Shown here piece by piece: positions 1 to 11,481 of a stretch of DNA of 64,000 nucleotides. The notes beneath the pieces are model-generated. The model did no database searches. It was not told the DNA's origin and saw only the letters and a program-made list of their open reading frames with translations. The stretch lies in NCBI GenBank assembly GCA_950295325.1, contig OX485805.1, positions 29,499,501-29,563,500 of the forward strand. The letters run 5' to 3'. Position numbers and translations under genes: made by a program. Each line of letters starts with the position of its first letter. Positions within the stretch are counted from its first letter, which is position 1. The stretch is from Polytrichum commune. Its lineage: Eukaryota; Streptophyta; Polytrichopsida; Polytrichales; Polytrichaceae.

Positions 1-3000
1 GTGAGCATGGTAATTATGAAATCTCATCCTCAGGGCGCCATCCTCGCTATGGGGAGAGCACAAGCCATGAGGTTATGTCAGGACGTCGCGGGTATGGTAA
101 TGGAGGGGAGTATGTTGCTGTACGCGAGAACACAACTGCAAACGGCCGTCGGCTTGATGCGAGTGTATCGACAAGCGGGAGCTTGTACAGCAGCAGTGGC
201 AGCGATACCGTGAGCCACAGCTACAATACTGCGACTGACCTGGGTTCGTCGGATGCAACAATGCTTCATGATTTCTCGAGCCATAATGAGGATCCTGGCC
301 CGAGTGAGAGGTGGAACAACGGCCCTGTCCCCAGCTTGTCCGTAAGTGCGCGGGCAATTGGTGCGCTTCTGAGGCATTCGGGATTGGTTTTTCGGGAGGA
401 GAATTCAAGCTTACCAGGTCCTTTGGTTGGGTTATCAAGGTCAAGTGCAGAGGATAGTGGTGGTGCTGGATTCTCTGGTAGAGCAGGTGGCCACAATACT
501 GGTCCGGCCAATTCCTCACCATCGCAGGATACATCTGGGTCGGGGAGAATTCGGGGACAAACTGGTACTCAAAGTGGGAGTCTAGCAGAAGGAATAAGTA
601 GGGCAGATGGTGTTCTGCAGGGAGGTAGCCAGATACTGGGTGGGCTTAAGCAGCGGTTATTGTCTTTCATCTTGCAGGGCATAAAGGATGATAACACAAG
701 TCCCGCCACGGTATGTTATCAATCTCAAATCACTGTTTTGTTTTATCTTTCTATTCACTTTTGAGTCATTGAATTGATTATTATCTTTCTTAAATAGTAA
801 TCAATGAGAATGCAACTGATGTTATCATATCAAAGACCATTTTGATTCTTGAAACAAGAGGTATCTACTCTTGACAACTAGAAGGTTTTCAATGAAAATT
901 TTCTATTTGAAATTTTCTATCTGATCGATATCAATAATGCTTGGTTATGCAACAATTTGAGATCAGAGGATACGATCAGTCTATAACCGAGTCATAACCG
1001 GTTGATAACTGGTAATGGTATGTATAAACGGCCAACACTGATATGTGCCCCTCTCATGTTACGGAGCTGCTATGAAGGCAGCTATTCTTTTCACTGGACA
1101 TGCTCACTGGAAGAGCTACTGATTTCTTAGTGAGGATTCTATTGACGCATTAGGCTCAATCAACTCACACAAAATTCTGAATTCGTATTGAATCCAACTT
1201 CTTTTTGTATGTCATGAAAGCAGAAAGCTCAACAGCTCAAGCGTTTCTATTACCATTTCCAGCACTATGTGGATTTGGTGATGTGGAAGGTGGGTGAGAC
1301 CAATTCACTCGTGGTGATTCTCTAGTGCATGCTGTAGGAGCTGTGGAGTTATATGTGAACCTTATTTTCAATATGAAGTTAAATAGCTGGCAATACTTGT
1401 AGCATTTTAGGGAAACGGCTGAGGGTTCAGGAAGCTGATAAGTTTGTTTGATTTGACAGGTACAATTTCTGGATCGGTATCATATACTCATCAAATTTGG
1501 GAGTGTTGATGGCGTGGTGAGTATATTGCTCTGAATGGTACCAGGTTTATGGATTTTTTTTTTGTGCCTCGTAAATGTTTAGGAGTAATTTAAGCACCTT
1601 ATAAACTGTAAGTGCTAATGGGAATAGCTACTTTGGTTATGCAGGTATTGAGGAACTCTGAAGCCTCACATCAAACAGCATTTTTGGCAATCTATAACCT
1701 GGAGACTACCCAAATCCTGGGTTTTTATCAGGTACAAAAATTATTGCTCAAGCAAGCGTAGTTTTCTGAGAGTTCTGTTGGATGTGCACTTTCGTACTTG
1801 GTTTTTTTTTTATATGATCTTAGTTCCCTCACCTTTAATTTTTATTCTCAGTGCAACTTCTCCCTAAGTCAAATTTCTTGTCTCCACAGAATTCATCTGA
1901 GGAGTTGCTGCAGTTAGTAGAGCGTCACTGTGATCACTTCAGAGTGGCCCCACAGTATCCATTGTACATGAATTTCATTTCTAGCTTTGCAAACAACTCC
2001 TACACCCGGGAGCAGTTACGTAAGCAAAAAGTTGCCTGCGTCAGCAGCAAAGGTAGCTACAGTCAGGTATATTTATCATTCATGATATTGTAAGGTAGAT
2101 GTGCCTTATTTGATTATTATTTTTTGCTACTGTGTACAAGTTGGACTCGCAAGGTTGAAACTTCTGTGTGTTTGTAAATGTATGTGAAGAAGTCAGAACA
2201 ATCTTGGATAGTTTGGAGCTAATGTTGATTCTTTTATGAATAATCAAAATCCACTAACAGTGAGCTGTAAGAAGGCCAGATGTGTCCCCTCAATTATGTT
2301 GATTGTTGTACCTAGAATGGCTAACAGGTTTTGAGCGGTAGTTAAATCCAATCTAAATACATGTCTTTCTGCTGTCTATTCTTAGATCTGCACCTAACCA
2401 ACCTCCACTTAAATATAGGTGTCTGAGAAAGATAAGTAACCGAGTTGGGCCTGCTTACCTGAGTGCTAACCTGGCTCGCCACCTAGAAATAGTTGCCTAC
2501 TCTACTGGAATTAAACAGTGTGCAAGGTCAGAAAAGAAGTGCAGAAGGAAAAGAGTAATCATTGATTCTTTGTGTTATTTAATCCACAACATTTACAATG
2601 AATGAGCCAACCAAATTTGGTATACAACATTCAATAACAGTTGTTATTGGTTGCATATTATTTTGAAGCAATTTTTAAACTAATACAACTTTGTGTGCAT
2701 TTTTGTGCATCCAGGTAGTGAAGAGGACACTAGCTGCGCTGCCTTATAATTCCCAATCTCAGAGCCCATCAGCATACTTCGACCAGTACCTCTTCCACTA
2801 TGATGAGAAGGTACAAAGGTCGAGTTTGTAATCTACCTATATAATCTATCACAGTATTCTGTGGATCTTTCTGCGTTTTTTTACAATGTGATAATGTAAT
2901 TTTGTTTGTTGTACAGCTAATATCATCTACCGATCGCCACAAACCCTGCATGGAGCATCCTATCAAATTTATTTCCAGACGGCGGCCCAACACTCTCAAA

Positions 3001-3763
3001 TTCAAAATTAATCCTGGTACATGGGCCCTTCAAAATGAAACCTTGGTTTAGTTGCAAGGTTTTTCTGTAGTGTCATTTTGTGAGGTGATGCCAAAATGTT
3101 GCATGGATGTGGAAAAGGAGTTTCTGTCTGCTCTTACAAGGTTTGTGTATCTTGGAAAATCTGTTCGACCCAGTTGTATATTACATAACGTAGACGTGGA
3201 AATTGGGTACTTTTCTCTCTCCATCTACTTCTTATAGGATATGAAACACACAATTTAGTGCAAGATGATCAGGCAATCCAAATCGTGCCCATAGGCATTT
3301 GCCTCAATTTTTGGAGCTCATATGAATATCTTAATCATTATCAAAGTGCAGATTCTTGTGCTCATTAAGTGATCGTATAGGTCCCCCTAAACATGTTGAC
3401 TATTGAGCTTAGAATGGTTAGCTTATTTTGAGCACATAGTCCAATCTCTTTTAAACACACGTCTTCTTTGTGTCCATTTTTAGATCCATACCCAACTACA
3501 TACCACTCAAATAATAGGTGTCGAGACTGTTGTGTTGGAAATGGGCACATCTACCTTATGTTATCAAGTAGTTGAAATGGGACCTGTGGCCTTACCATCT
3601 TCTCTCTGTGAATGGTGTCTATGCAGGCTTGGAGCTTGGTTCAAATGATGGGCACATTAAACGTGTAGCATCCTTTTTGTTCCATCCCATTTTCCCCTTC
3701 GCCATCTCTGTTCAGCAGTCATTCATGCAAACCACCATTGTGAACTTCCACTTTAGACGATGA
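1..3763 (+). CDS. DET1: DET1 (DE-ETIOLATED 1) homologue, 3' part, 5' end outside window
   Basis: DET1 is a nuclear repressor of photomorphogenesis that works with DDB1 and COP10 in a CUL4-linked complex. Exons read from the sequence: 1(partial)-710, 1224-1289, 1460-1516, 1645-1731, 1890-2066, 2715-2810, 2917-3016 and 3627-3763, all joining in phase with GT/AG introns. Family landmarks seen are GLKQRLLSF before the first visible donor, a YYHFQHYVDLVMWK exon, FLDRYHILIKFGSVDG, the NSSEELLQLVERHCDHF exon, a YFDQYLFHYDEK exon, HPIKFISRR, and the C-terminal end FLFHPIFPFAISVQQ to FHFRR-stop. The first exon is open from base 3 in the same frame, so the gene runs off the left edge. It carries a long Ser/Gly-rich stretch (about codons 25-200 of the visible part) that looks disordered and poorly conserved. 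No frameshifts were seen. Identification is from remembered family motifs, not a search. Confidence 0.93.
2225..2460. repeat. Dispersed repeat R1, copy in DET1 intron
   Basis: Degenerate copy of an AT-rich dispersed repeat. Its core is a run like 'tccaatctctttt', 'aaacacatgtctt', a 'gtccattcttagatc' segment and then a 'caccactcaaat..aggtgtc' segment. The same core recurs near 3385-3530, 44700-45075, 45130-45420, 48160-48310, 55780-55985, 59915-60070 and 61010-61160, in both orientations. No coding potential. Ends are not sharply definable here. Confidence 0.5.
3290..3560. repeat. Dispersed repeat R1, copy in last DET1 intron
   Basis: Better preserved copy of the R1 repeat, inside the 610-bp intron before the last DET1 exon. 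It starts near 'catatgaatatcttaatcatt' and ends near 'gggcacatctacctta'. It aligns by eye, in reverse orientation, with 44710-45060. Probably a non-autonomous element; its superfamily is unknown. Confidence 0.5.
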
Positions 3764-4700
3764 GAATGTGTTTGCATACCTTTCCTATATGTAAAGAGTT
3801 TTCAGGAAAAAAAACCACTTTGCAGGACATAATTATGGATACACTTGACATTGTTAGGAGCCGCATGAACATCCTGTGAGTGTTGGTGTGGCATGGCTTT
3901 TTTCTTCCTTGTTTACTTGCCCACCAAGTGACTTGGAACCATTCCATCCAGTTGATGATTGAGAGGAAGATTTCCGAACATTTTATTTTGCAAGATAGAT
4001 AGATAATTCAACTCTAAAACAGCGTTCTCTTATACAGTGCTCGTAAAACATTTTTTGAGATGGGTAGGTAAGTAGACTCGTTCTCCCTTAATCATGGGAC
4101 ATGAATTCTGGAGAAAGTGCTGGGGCTATTGGGTATATTAGTAGAGAATGGAGTCCTGGTGGGATTTTATGTGGTTCGGAGGCACTGTGCTGTAATTACC
4201 CCAAAATTTTCTTTGGAATCTCTTTGTATTGAGACAAGTATGACTCTATGTTGATGAAACAGAATTTGGTGCTCTGCAGTGGCCATCTACTTATCCAAAT
4301 GTACATATTTGATAGACCTAAAATATTTGCAAATATCATAAAGAATATAGTGCAGAGGACTTTGTCATGCTGCCTGCCAACCCTAAGTACTAGAGAGTGA
4401 GATTACTTTATCAATGAACAATTACTAACAATGGTACTCATTGTAGCCATACATATGATGTACAAAACACAGTAACCAACATGCATTCTTAATTACTGTA
4501 AACCAGATTGCAAATGTAAGTAACAATTGTGGTCCAAATTTGGCTCAAGTGTAGGTTGTGAGAAGATTTGCAAGCCACATCTTCGACATATTTGACAAGA
4601 AGTGAAGACAAGTGAAGCCCAAGAGAAGACAAGAGAATAGTCAAACTTGGATTTTTTTCTCTTTCAAAACTACCCTTTTTTAGGCATATATTAAAAAAAA
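3764..4700. other. DET1 downstream region, no gene seen
   Basis: AT-rich sequence after the DET1 stop codon, which must contain the 3' UTR and polyadenylation region. No convincing coding exon, RNA gene or intact repeat could be recognised; short open frames lack any family motif. Confidence 0.5.
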
Positions 4701-4712
4701 AACACATTCACT

Positions 4713-4881
4713 TTTCGGTGCGTAGCCATCTTCTTGGTCCACATTCGGTTGACATCTAGTGAGGGGCCCGAGGCTTTCAAAATTGGGTCAAAATTGGGTC
4801 AATTTTTTTAAGAAGTCGGACCATTGAAAAAGGCCCTCTTCCATGATCCGACTTCATGGTCCATAGTGTAAACCAACCCTT
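4713..4881. repeat. Truncated MITE related to the 6319-6751 element
   Basis: The right part ends in 'catggtccatagtgtaaacc' followed by 'aaccctta', matching the right terminal repeat of the element at 6319-6751. The internal phrase 'ggtccacattcggttgaca' also matches inside that element. The left terminal repeat is absent, so this is a truncated copy. Confidence 0.55.
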
Positions 4882-6318
4882 AGTGTCACTTACTATTTGA
4901 AATTATGCAATGCAATAACTTCTTTTTAAAGACTCCAGTCTTACTTTCAAAGGTTGTATAGGTTGTTCACACATTAAAGAACATGAATGACTTTGCTTTG
5001 ACATGTAGTGGCATATGACATTTTATGTCACTATGGTAACTTTTCTAATGACACTTCTTATGGATATGTTTGCAAATACTGTCAACCCAACTCACTTTTA
5101 GTTCATCTACTTTTGGTACATTTTGCATCCTCACATTCATGTCACAAAAAATAGTGGCGAATAATTGAAATTTGGATGAAAGATTAGATCATAAATAATA
5201 ATAATATAATGAAAATAATTGTAACATTGCAAATTTATGATGCCCAAATTCTTTTACAAGCAATGACAAATCATTTTAGGTTTCCGTTTAGTGTTGGCGA
5301 CACTACACAAGCGGTTTACAATTAGGAATGAGCAAGACAAATAGAGTTGATAACTCTTGAAACAAGATATAGTGTAGTTGTTGCTATAATTTGAATTGTA
5401 ATTATTTATGGAGCTCTTCACATTAAGGACCTCAAATGGAACAAGGGCTGCAAACTCCCATGTCATCAATTTTGGTGATCATTTCTTCAATACCAAGAGG
5501 AAAACAAGTGGGAGAGTCTCTTCCTCGGATGGGGGCCAATCGATCATCATCCAATTTTGTTTCAACGGTCAAGATCATCCGAGGAATGTGCACATAGCCT
5601 AATAGGCACATACGCTAATTTCCGACGTGTTGGCTTCTTTAGTCAACCCTCTTGCTAAGTTTAGTATGTGTCTAGCTCCTACATTAGCCCAACTCCCCCA
5701 AGTTCTCCTCTTTTGAAATTGGGTTTTGACACTAGATGCTTGAATGAGCTCTTAATAGTAAAGTTGTCCAAAGAGAGATGAGACTTGCCAAGTTCGATTT
5801 CTCATTAAATGTTGTTGTATATAAACGTATTGTTATCCTAAAAAGCTCCCTAAGTTCATTTTCATATTATGATGAATTTGTCATTTAACATCAATGATTG
5901 GAGTATTTTAGTGGATAGAGAAACTTATCCACTCTTTCTCCCATTGTTGGCACGTTTTAGGCAACAAAGATAAACAACAACAAAACAATAATTTATTTTC
6001 CCGCTATTATTGTGAGAATCTTGTACCCACATGCTCCCGAAACGGTTCTTATACTATAGATAGGGCTTTCACGTGAGTGGTGCATTGGAATAAAAGAATC
6101 ATAAACACCTCTTGATAATAACTTCAATAACAAGGTGAATTCTTAAGGAAGACGAATGAGAGTAAACAATATGGCCCTCTCTCACGTTGTGCGGCTTGCA
6201 AAAAAAAGTTTCTTTTTCTTTCTTTCTTCCTAAGAGCAAACAATATTTCCACATCTTTAAGGTGACTCCTATGGTCCATTGAAGCTTCTCTTAGTTAAAA
6301 ATTTCAACATGAGAACCA
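4882..6318. other. AT-rich intergenic stretch, no gene seen
   Basis: Contains a degenerate copy of the AATTAGTG-type MITE (about 4880-5090, with 'tgtcacttactatttg' at one side and 'tggtaacttttctaatgaca' at the other). Otherwise there is only low-complexity AT-rich DNA and short open frames without recognisable motifs. Confidence 0.4.
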
Positions 6319-6751
6319 AGGGGCGGTTTACACTATGGACCATGAAGTCGTCCCACGGCCGTCAAAGCGATGTGATTGGACGTTGAAGTCGTCCCGGGAC
6401 GACTTGGGTTTACACCAAGGAAAAAATGGCAGAGTGACCACGGAGGTTGAGGTCCACAAAATATTATTTTTTAAGCCTACTCTATCCACTGCCATGGTCC
6501 AACGGGTTTTCCGTTGGGACAAGCAAAAGAGGTGGTCCGGGAAAAAGAGCAAGGGCCCATGTCAGAAAAATGCCGTTTTAAGCCTTTTTGGTGCATGGTC
6601 ATTCTTCATGGTCCACATTCGGTTTACACCTAGTGAAGGGCCCATGAACCATGAAAACTAATATTTTAGTAACTCGGACCATGGAAGTCGTCCCACGCAA
6701 AACATGCCTCTTACGTGGGACGACTTCATGGTCCATAGTGTAAACCGCCCC
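6319..6751. mobile_element. MITE with GGGCGGTTTACACTATGG termini
   Basis: Terminal inverted repeats are obvious: left 'gggcggtttacactatggac', right the reverse complement 'gtccatagtgtaaaccgccc'. The inversion extends inward through 'catgaagtcgtcccac' on both sides. The element is followed by TAA; the left flank reads CAA, so the presumed TNA target duplication is imperfect. An open frame of about 100 codons spans the element but has no motif. GGG-rich ends and a 3-bp TNA duplication fit PIF/Harbinger-type (Tourist-like) elements; this is inference. Confidence 0.75.
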
Positions 6752-6985
6752 TAAGTTGTACTATCTTAATTTTCAAAGGTCCAAGGAACTTCCACGAGTA
6801 TTTTTGAATACGTTTTGGGTACCTAACACCGACACATTTAATATATTTTAAACCAAATGTTGCCAACTAGGACCTTTTCTAAATGAAGACATTCTATCTA
6901 GTACAGTCTCCCAATCATTTTATATACACACGTCTTGCATGAATATTGGTTTCTAGAATATGAATACATATGAATAGTACACTAG

Positions 6986-7009
6986 TGTTTCTTCTTCTTC
7001 TTCTTCTTC
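6986..7009. repeat. Microsatellite, CTT repeat
   Basis: Short uninterrupted run of the trinucleotide ctt. Confidence 0.8.
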
Positions 7010-7189
7010 TATATGTACTTTCTTTGAGCACCATTATTACAACTTATACTATTTTCTCTTGGTTCTTGTGATGTGTGTTGCTCAACATACGTTCAAGCCC
7101 ATCATTAATGTTATTTTGTTCCGAATTGTTATATGAGTTTGTGAAATGTGTGAGCTCAAAATTGTGAAACGGAATGCCTCCGTACCACA

Positions 7190-7213
7190 AGGATATATAT
7201 ATATATATATATG
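7190..7213. repeat. Microsatellite, TA repeat
   Basis: Short (ta)n tract within AT-rich intergenic DNA. Confidence 0.8.
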
Positions 7214-7529
7214 AATGTTATTTTTAGGTCAACTTCCATTTATATTAAGATATCATTTTGGGGAATTGGCTTGAAAGATCATTGAACCATTTTTTTAATC
7301 TTAAATTAGTTTACTTTTCAAAAAGCACCTCAACGGTGAAGGATAACTCAATAAGAAGGTGGTACGCCCCTCGTGCAAATTATGTCTTGCCTCTATAGTA
7401 CACCTTACCAATAAGTGAGTGTGGACATGTGGAGTCTAGAGTGAATGTGGACCCACTAAGGCATCTCCTTGTGGTTTACAAGTACAATTTCATTTGTAAC
7501 TTGTAAATGCAAACTCCAACTTGCTTTTA

Positions 7530-9135
7530 GTGCAAAATTGTTTAGAGGAAATTGTGGTGCCGGATGCGCTAAGTAGACGGGAAGAGTTCCAAGCAATGAG
7601 AACCATCCAAACCTTGTGGCTAATGTTTACCGGTGAAGGAATCTTGTGATGCAAGATACGGGAGGGGTACATTAAGTACCCCGAAGCACAAAAGAGTTAG
7701 GCGAGCTTCACAAGAGCAAGGTGCTTGAAGAGGTCAAGTTGGTGGACAGATTGTTCAAGTATAAGCAAAGTTGGGTGTATGTGCCACAAGGCAAGTTGAC
7801 GCTATCGGTTTTGAAGGAAGAATATGATAGTTACATTGCCGGCCATAAAAGAAAAAGAATAAAGCACCATAGAATGGTGTCAAGGAGGTACCATTGGCAG
7901 TGCATAAAGGAGGATATAGCTCACTTTGTGAAGGCTTGGATGAAGTGTCAAGTGAACCGAACCTCTTACCAAAAGCAAAGCGGCTTCTTGCAACCGTTGC
8001 TTATCCCGCCGGAGCCATGACAGAGTATGTGCATGGACTTGATCACAAGTTTGCCGGAGTCACAAGAGTATGATGCCATTTTGTTGGTGGTAGAGCGGTT
8101 TTGCCAAGTTGGCACACATGGTGCCGATTGTGGGAACCGCAACCGCGATGGAGACCACATAGCCTTTCCTCAAAGGATGGTTGAAGCACCACGAGTTGCC
8201 AAGAGTGATTGTGTTGGATCAAGATCCAAAGTTCACAAGTGCATTTTGGAGGCACTTCTCTAGGGAGGTCGGAATGAAACTAAGGTTTAGCACGTCCTTT
8301 CATTCCCAAACGGATAAGAAAACGGAGTATGTGAATGGAGTGTTGAAGCAATACTTGAGGAACTTGGTGGGGGCGGACTATGTGGGTCGAGCGGAATTTA
8401 ATTGCAATGTAGCCATGCACTTGGCGACCAAGGGGTGGTCTTTCGTGGTGGCTTTATGGAGTGGATGCGCTCCAACCTACTAACCTAGCTCTCGAGGGAG
8501 CACATTGAACACTAGAGTTCAACCAAGATGGTGAGGACTTGGCCAAGAGGCGTGAATAAGTCTTGGAGATGACCAAATTGTTGGTGGAGAAAGCCCAAAC
8601 GTGCTACAAAGAGCAAGTCAATGCCGCAAGACACGAAGTGGAGAATGAGGTGGGCCAAAAGGTGTTGTGAAATGTGAACAACTTTTTATGGCCGGAAGGC
8701 CCCACTCCAAAGTTCATGCCCAAAATTCGAGCTCCTTTTCTCATTGTGGAATGAGTGTTCAAGGACATGTATAAGTTGGAATTACCGCCCGAGATCAAAG
8801 TGCATCCGACATTCCATGTCTCATTACTAAAGCCATTTAAGGAAAACACCTTGTGGCCCGATTGCAAGCAAGTGATTAGGCCACCTTTTGACCTTGTGGA
8901 GGTCATTTGGAACATGAGGTAAGAGGGCATCCTCAAGTGTAGGAAGCCAAAGTGATTTTTTTTTTTAATTTAATTTAATTTTTACAAAGGAGGACTTGGT
9001 GAAATGGTGAGGATACCATAAGAAAGAAGCCGCTTGGGTAGCGACAAGAGACATGATGAATGTCAAGGAATTGGTGAAGCACTTTGAAGAAACTAAGGCT
9101 ACACATTCCAATAAAAAGAAGCGTAGGCATTGATG
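7530..9135 (+). pseudogene. Decayed Ty3/Gypsy chromovirus pol: RNase H end, integrase, chromodomain
   Basis: The 3' half of a Gypsy polyprotein, broken by stops and frameshifts. In order: a VVPDALSRREEF motif near 7550 (end of RT/RNase H); a spacer; an integrase zinc-binding region near 7830-7960 with CQVNRTSYQKQ; the integrase core (YDAILLVVERF near 8070; VIVLDQDPKFTS near 8210-8240 with the second catalytic Asp; HSQTDKKTEYVNG near 8300 with the Glu); LPPEIKVHPTFHVSLLKPF near 8780-8830; then chromodomain pieces with LVKW, GYHKKEAAWVA and MNVKELVKHFEE at about 8995-9090, ending in a stop at 9133. An AT-rich insertion near 8955-8985 splits the chromodomain. A C-terminal chromodomain identifies the chromovirus branch. 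Gag, protease and most of RT are missing upstream. The element is not functional. Confidence 0.85.
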
Positions 9136-9154
9136 AGGATATCAATCTTCTTTA

Positions 9155-10765
9155 GTGGGGGAGAGATGCTAGTAGCACACCTAGCTTCGAGGCAATGCCG
9201 TCCACAACATGTACTTGTTCTTTGGCTTAAGGCAATAAAATTCAACTTTAGTGGTACAAAGAGAAAAGTATGAGATGAGGTCCTAGTCTTAAACTTGTGC
9301 TTGGTTAGTGGAAGAGGGGGAATAGACGTGCCAAACTAGGTTGGGTAAGCTGAGTAATTGGGGCCATGGCTAGGAGGGGCCTTGGATAAAACCAAGAAAC
9401 TTCTTAGCTGTGGGCTTGTCTGGGTGGGGGCAAGGTGATGGCACGTGCTCATAAAAGTGCTACCCGTGAGCTAATGAGAGTTGGCGCATGGGAGTCATGA
9501 ACCCATGTCTCGAAAGAGCAAAGTGGGAACCGAATCGGGCGGGACTTGGCATCACCCCCGTGCGATCGAGGCGTGGCTTAACAATGGAAAGCCATCTCGG
9601 AGTTGCAACCGAGACAACTTAGTGAAAGCGTTAAGGTCCGGCCTAGATGTGTCATGTTAGGCTAGTGGAGCCTAACGGGGGAGGCCCCAAAGGAGGGGCA
9701 ACCCAAGAGAGTCCCAAAGTAGGTAGGTCTAGTGTAGGTTAGGTCCTTGGACGAGAGATCCAAGGTTGCTAACGGACCACCTAGGAACGACACCTTTGGG
9801 ACTATGCCAAATTTGAAGATGCATTGTGGGGGTTGCGCCCTAAGGTAAACACAATGCCGTACCATAGAGGATGGCAACTTGAGAATTGGTGTGCCGACTA
9901 CGAATATAGTCGATGAGGGCATCGATTCCGTTTGGTGGGGGTGAGTGTCGCTCACCTCTCCATGAGGAGTGCCCGAAACACCATGGGCACAAGGGGGACC
10001 CCGGAGTGACATTCGGGACTTATAACGCCGTTGGTGAGAGGGTCCAAGTGATCCTAGTGTGGGTGAGGGCCCCGGACGTTGGGAATGCCTCCCACCCATG
10101 GAGACTAGGAGGCATGAAGGTAAGGCCATGAGCTATGCGTAGCTTATGGTGTGTAGATTCTAGAATGCTCAAGAACACCTCAATCGGAGGTGTGAGCTAG
10201 GAGTTATGATCATTTGAGTGGGGCGTTGTCCTGGGACAATGCCCTGGTACAACAGTGGCCTGGAAGTGGCTTCCGGGGGCTGTTGCTGGGGGCTTCTAGG
10301 CCCAACGGCTAAGGGAAAATGTCTACTTGGCCCAACTCTTGGTACATAGACAAAAGGTTTCTCAACGGTAGGGTAGGCCCCCCGCCTAGAGTCCTAGAGG
10401 CTTATATGGGTGAGGTGGTATGGCCTCACCCACTCGAGGCCGAACGACACGGCCTCCATGGGCATTGGCTCAATGTGAGGGCATAGTTGCCTAGTATGGT
10501 TCGGGTTGTTATGGTGTTGCTCCGGCAGCACGATGATCAATATAAGACTTGACTTCCATGAATGAAAGTCCACATCTAAGAATTAGTTACCGATTAAGTA
10601 GTGAGCCCTGAAAGCAAAGTAGGAGGGTTGGTTCCTCTCTTATGAACTATAAGGTCCGGGGTAGGAGGAGCTAACCATTAGCATGGCAGAATGCGAAGGG
10701 TTAGCGCTTGTAACCTTTGCTAGAAATGAAAATTGGCAAGATTGTTAAGGGGGCTAGCAAGGGTT
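9155..10765. other. Probable polypurine tract and 3' LTR/remnant of the chromovirus, no gene
   Basis: The purine tract 'agtgggggagaga' at about 9157-9168 follows the chromovirus stop and is directly followed by 'tgctagtagcacac', a plausible LTR start. Downstream DNA is relatively GC-rich and has no convincing coding sequence. The LTR end could not be fixed because no second copy is in the window. Confidence 0.4.
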
Positions 10766-10773
10766 GCGACACG

Positions 10774-11420
10774 TGTTGACTTTAGTGTTTGTTTCATTTC
10801 TATACTACATTGAGGACATTCGAGTGCCAAAGGGCTTACATTAGCTCTTTGAAGTATTCTGGAATTATTTTGCATCTACCCGGATCCTTTAGGTGTTGAC
10901 TTGAATGTTTGCTTCATTCTTACACTAGTTTGAAGACATTTCAGTGCCAAAGGGCTTAGACTAGCTCTTTGAAGTATTTTGGAGTGATATTGTATCTTAC
11001 CCGATCGTTTAGGTACTGCTTTAAGTGTTTGCCTCATTCCTATACTAGTTTGGGGGCATTTGAATGCCAAAGGACTTAGATTTGCTCTTTGAAGTGTTGA
11101 GGAGTGATATTGCATCTAATCGGATCACAAATGTGCTGACTTGAGAGATGACAACGTTCCTTGAGTGCTTAAAGGTCTTTAGAGCTTTAAGAAGCTTAGT
11201 TTAGCGCTCTTGAAGGCTTATGAGTGATATAGCATCTTATAGGAGTAATAAGATGCTGACTTGTAAGATTACAACATTCCTTGAGTATTTTGAGGTTTTT
11301 TAGGTTCCAAGGAGCTTAGTTGTGTTCCTTGAAGATTTTGAGTTGCTTTGCACCAACTTGAAGAGTGAAGGTGTTGATTTGAATGTGGAATGACCTTGAA
11401 TGAGTAGTTTGAGTTAATTC
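10774..11420. repeat. Tandem array of 120-bp repeats
   Basis: A motif like 'tgttgactt.a.tgtttg' recurs at 10774, 10894, 11014, 11134 and 11254, exactly 120 bp apart, and again at about 11372. Each unit carries a 'gtgccaaagggctta' block and a 'gctctttgaagtatt' block. The first three units are similar and the last three more diverged. The array lies directly upstream of the Copia gag start. Confidence 0.88.
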
Positions 11421-11481
11421 CACATAGTTTGGTAAGCTTGGGGTGCATTGAGTGAATGAAAGCTTGCATTCAAGTCACAAA

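Noticed and set aside
1-213. Open frame in frame 1 at the left edge
   Set aside because: It overlaps the DET1 exon in another frame and has no motif; the DET1 frame is open from base 3 and continues into recognisable DET1 sequence.
6335-6661. 108-codon open frame
   Set aside because: Lies wholly inside a MITE with inverted ends; no domain.
9662-10129. 155-codon open frame on the - strand
   Set aside because: Low-complexity, Pro/Ser-rich translation of GC-rich retroelement-derived DNA with no motif; not convincing as a gene.
10774-11420. CRISPR-like array
   Set aside because: Whole 120-bp units repeat with no unique spacers, and the genome is eukaryotic.
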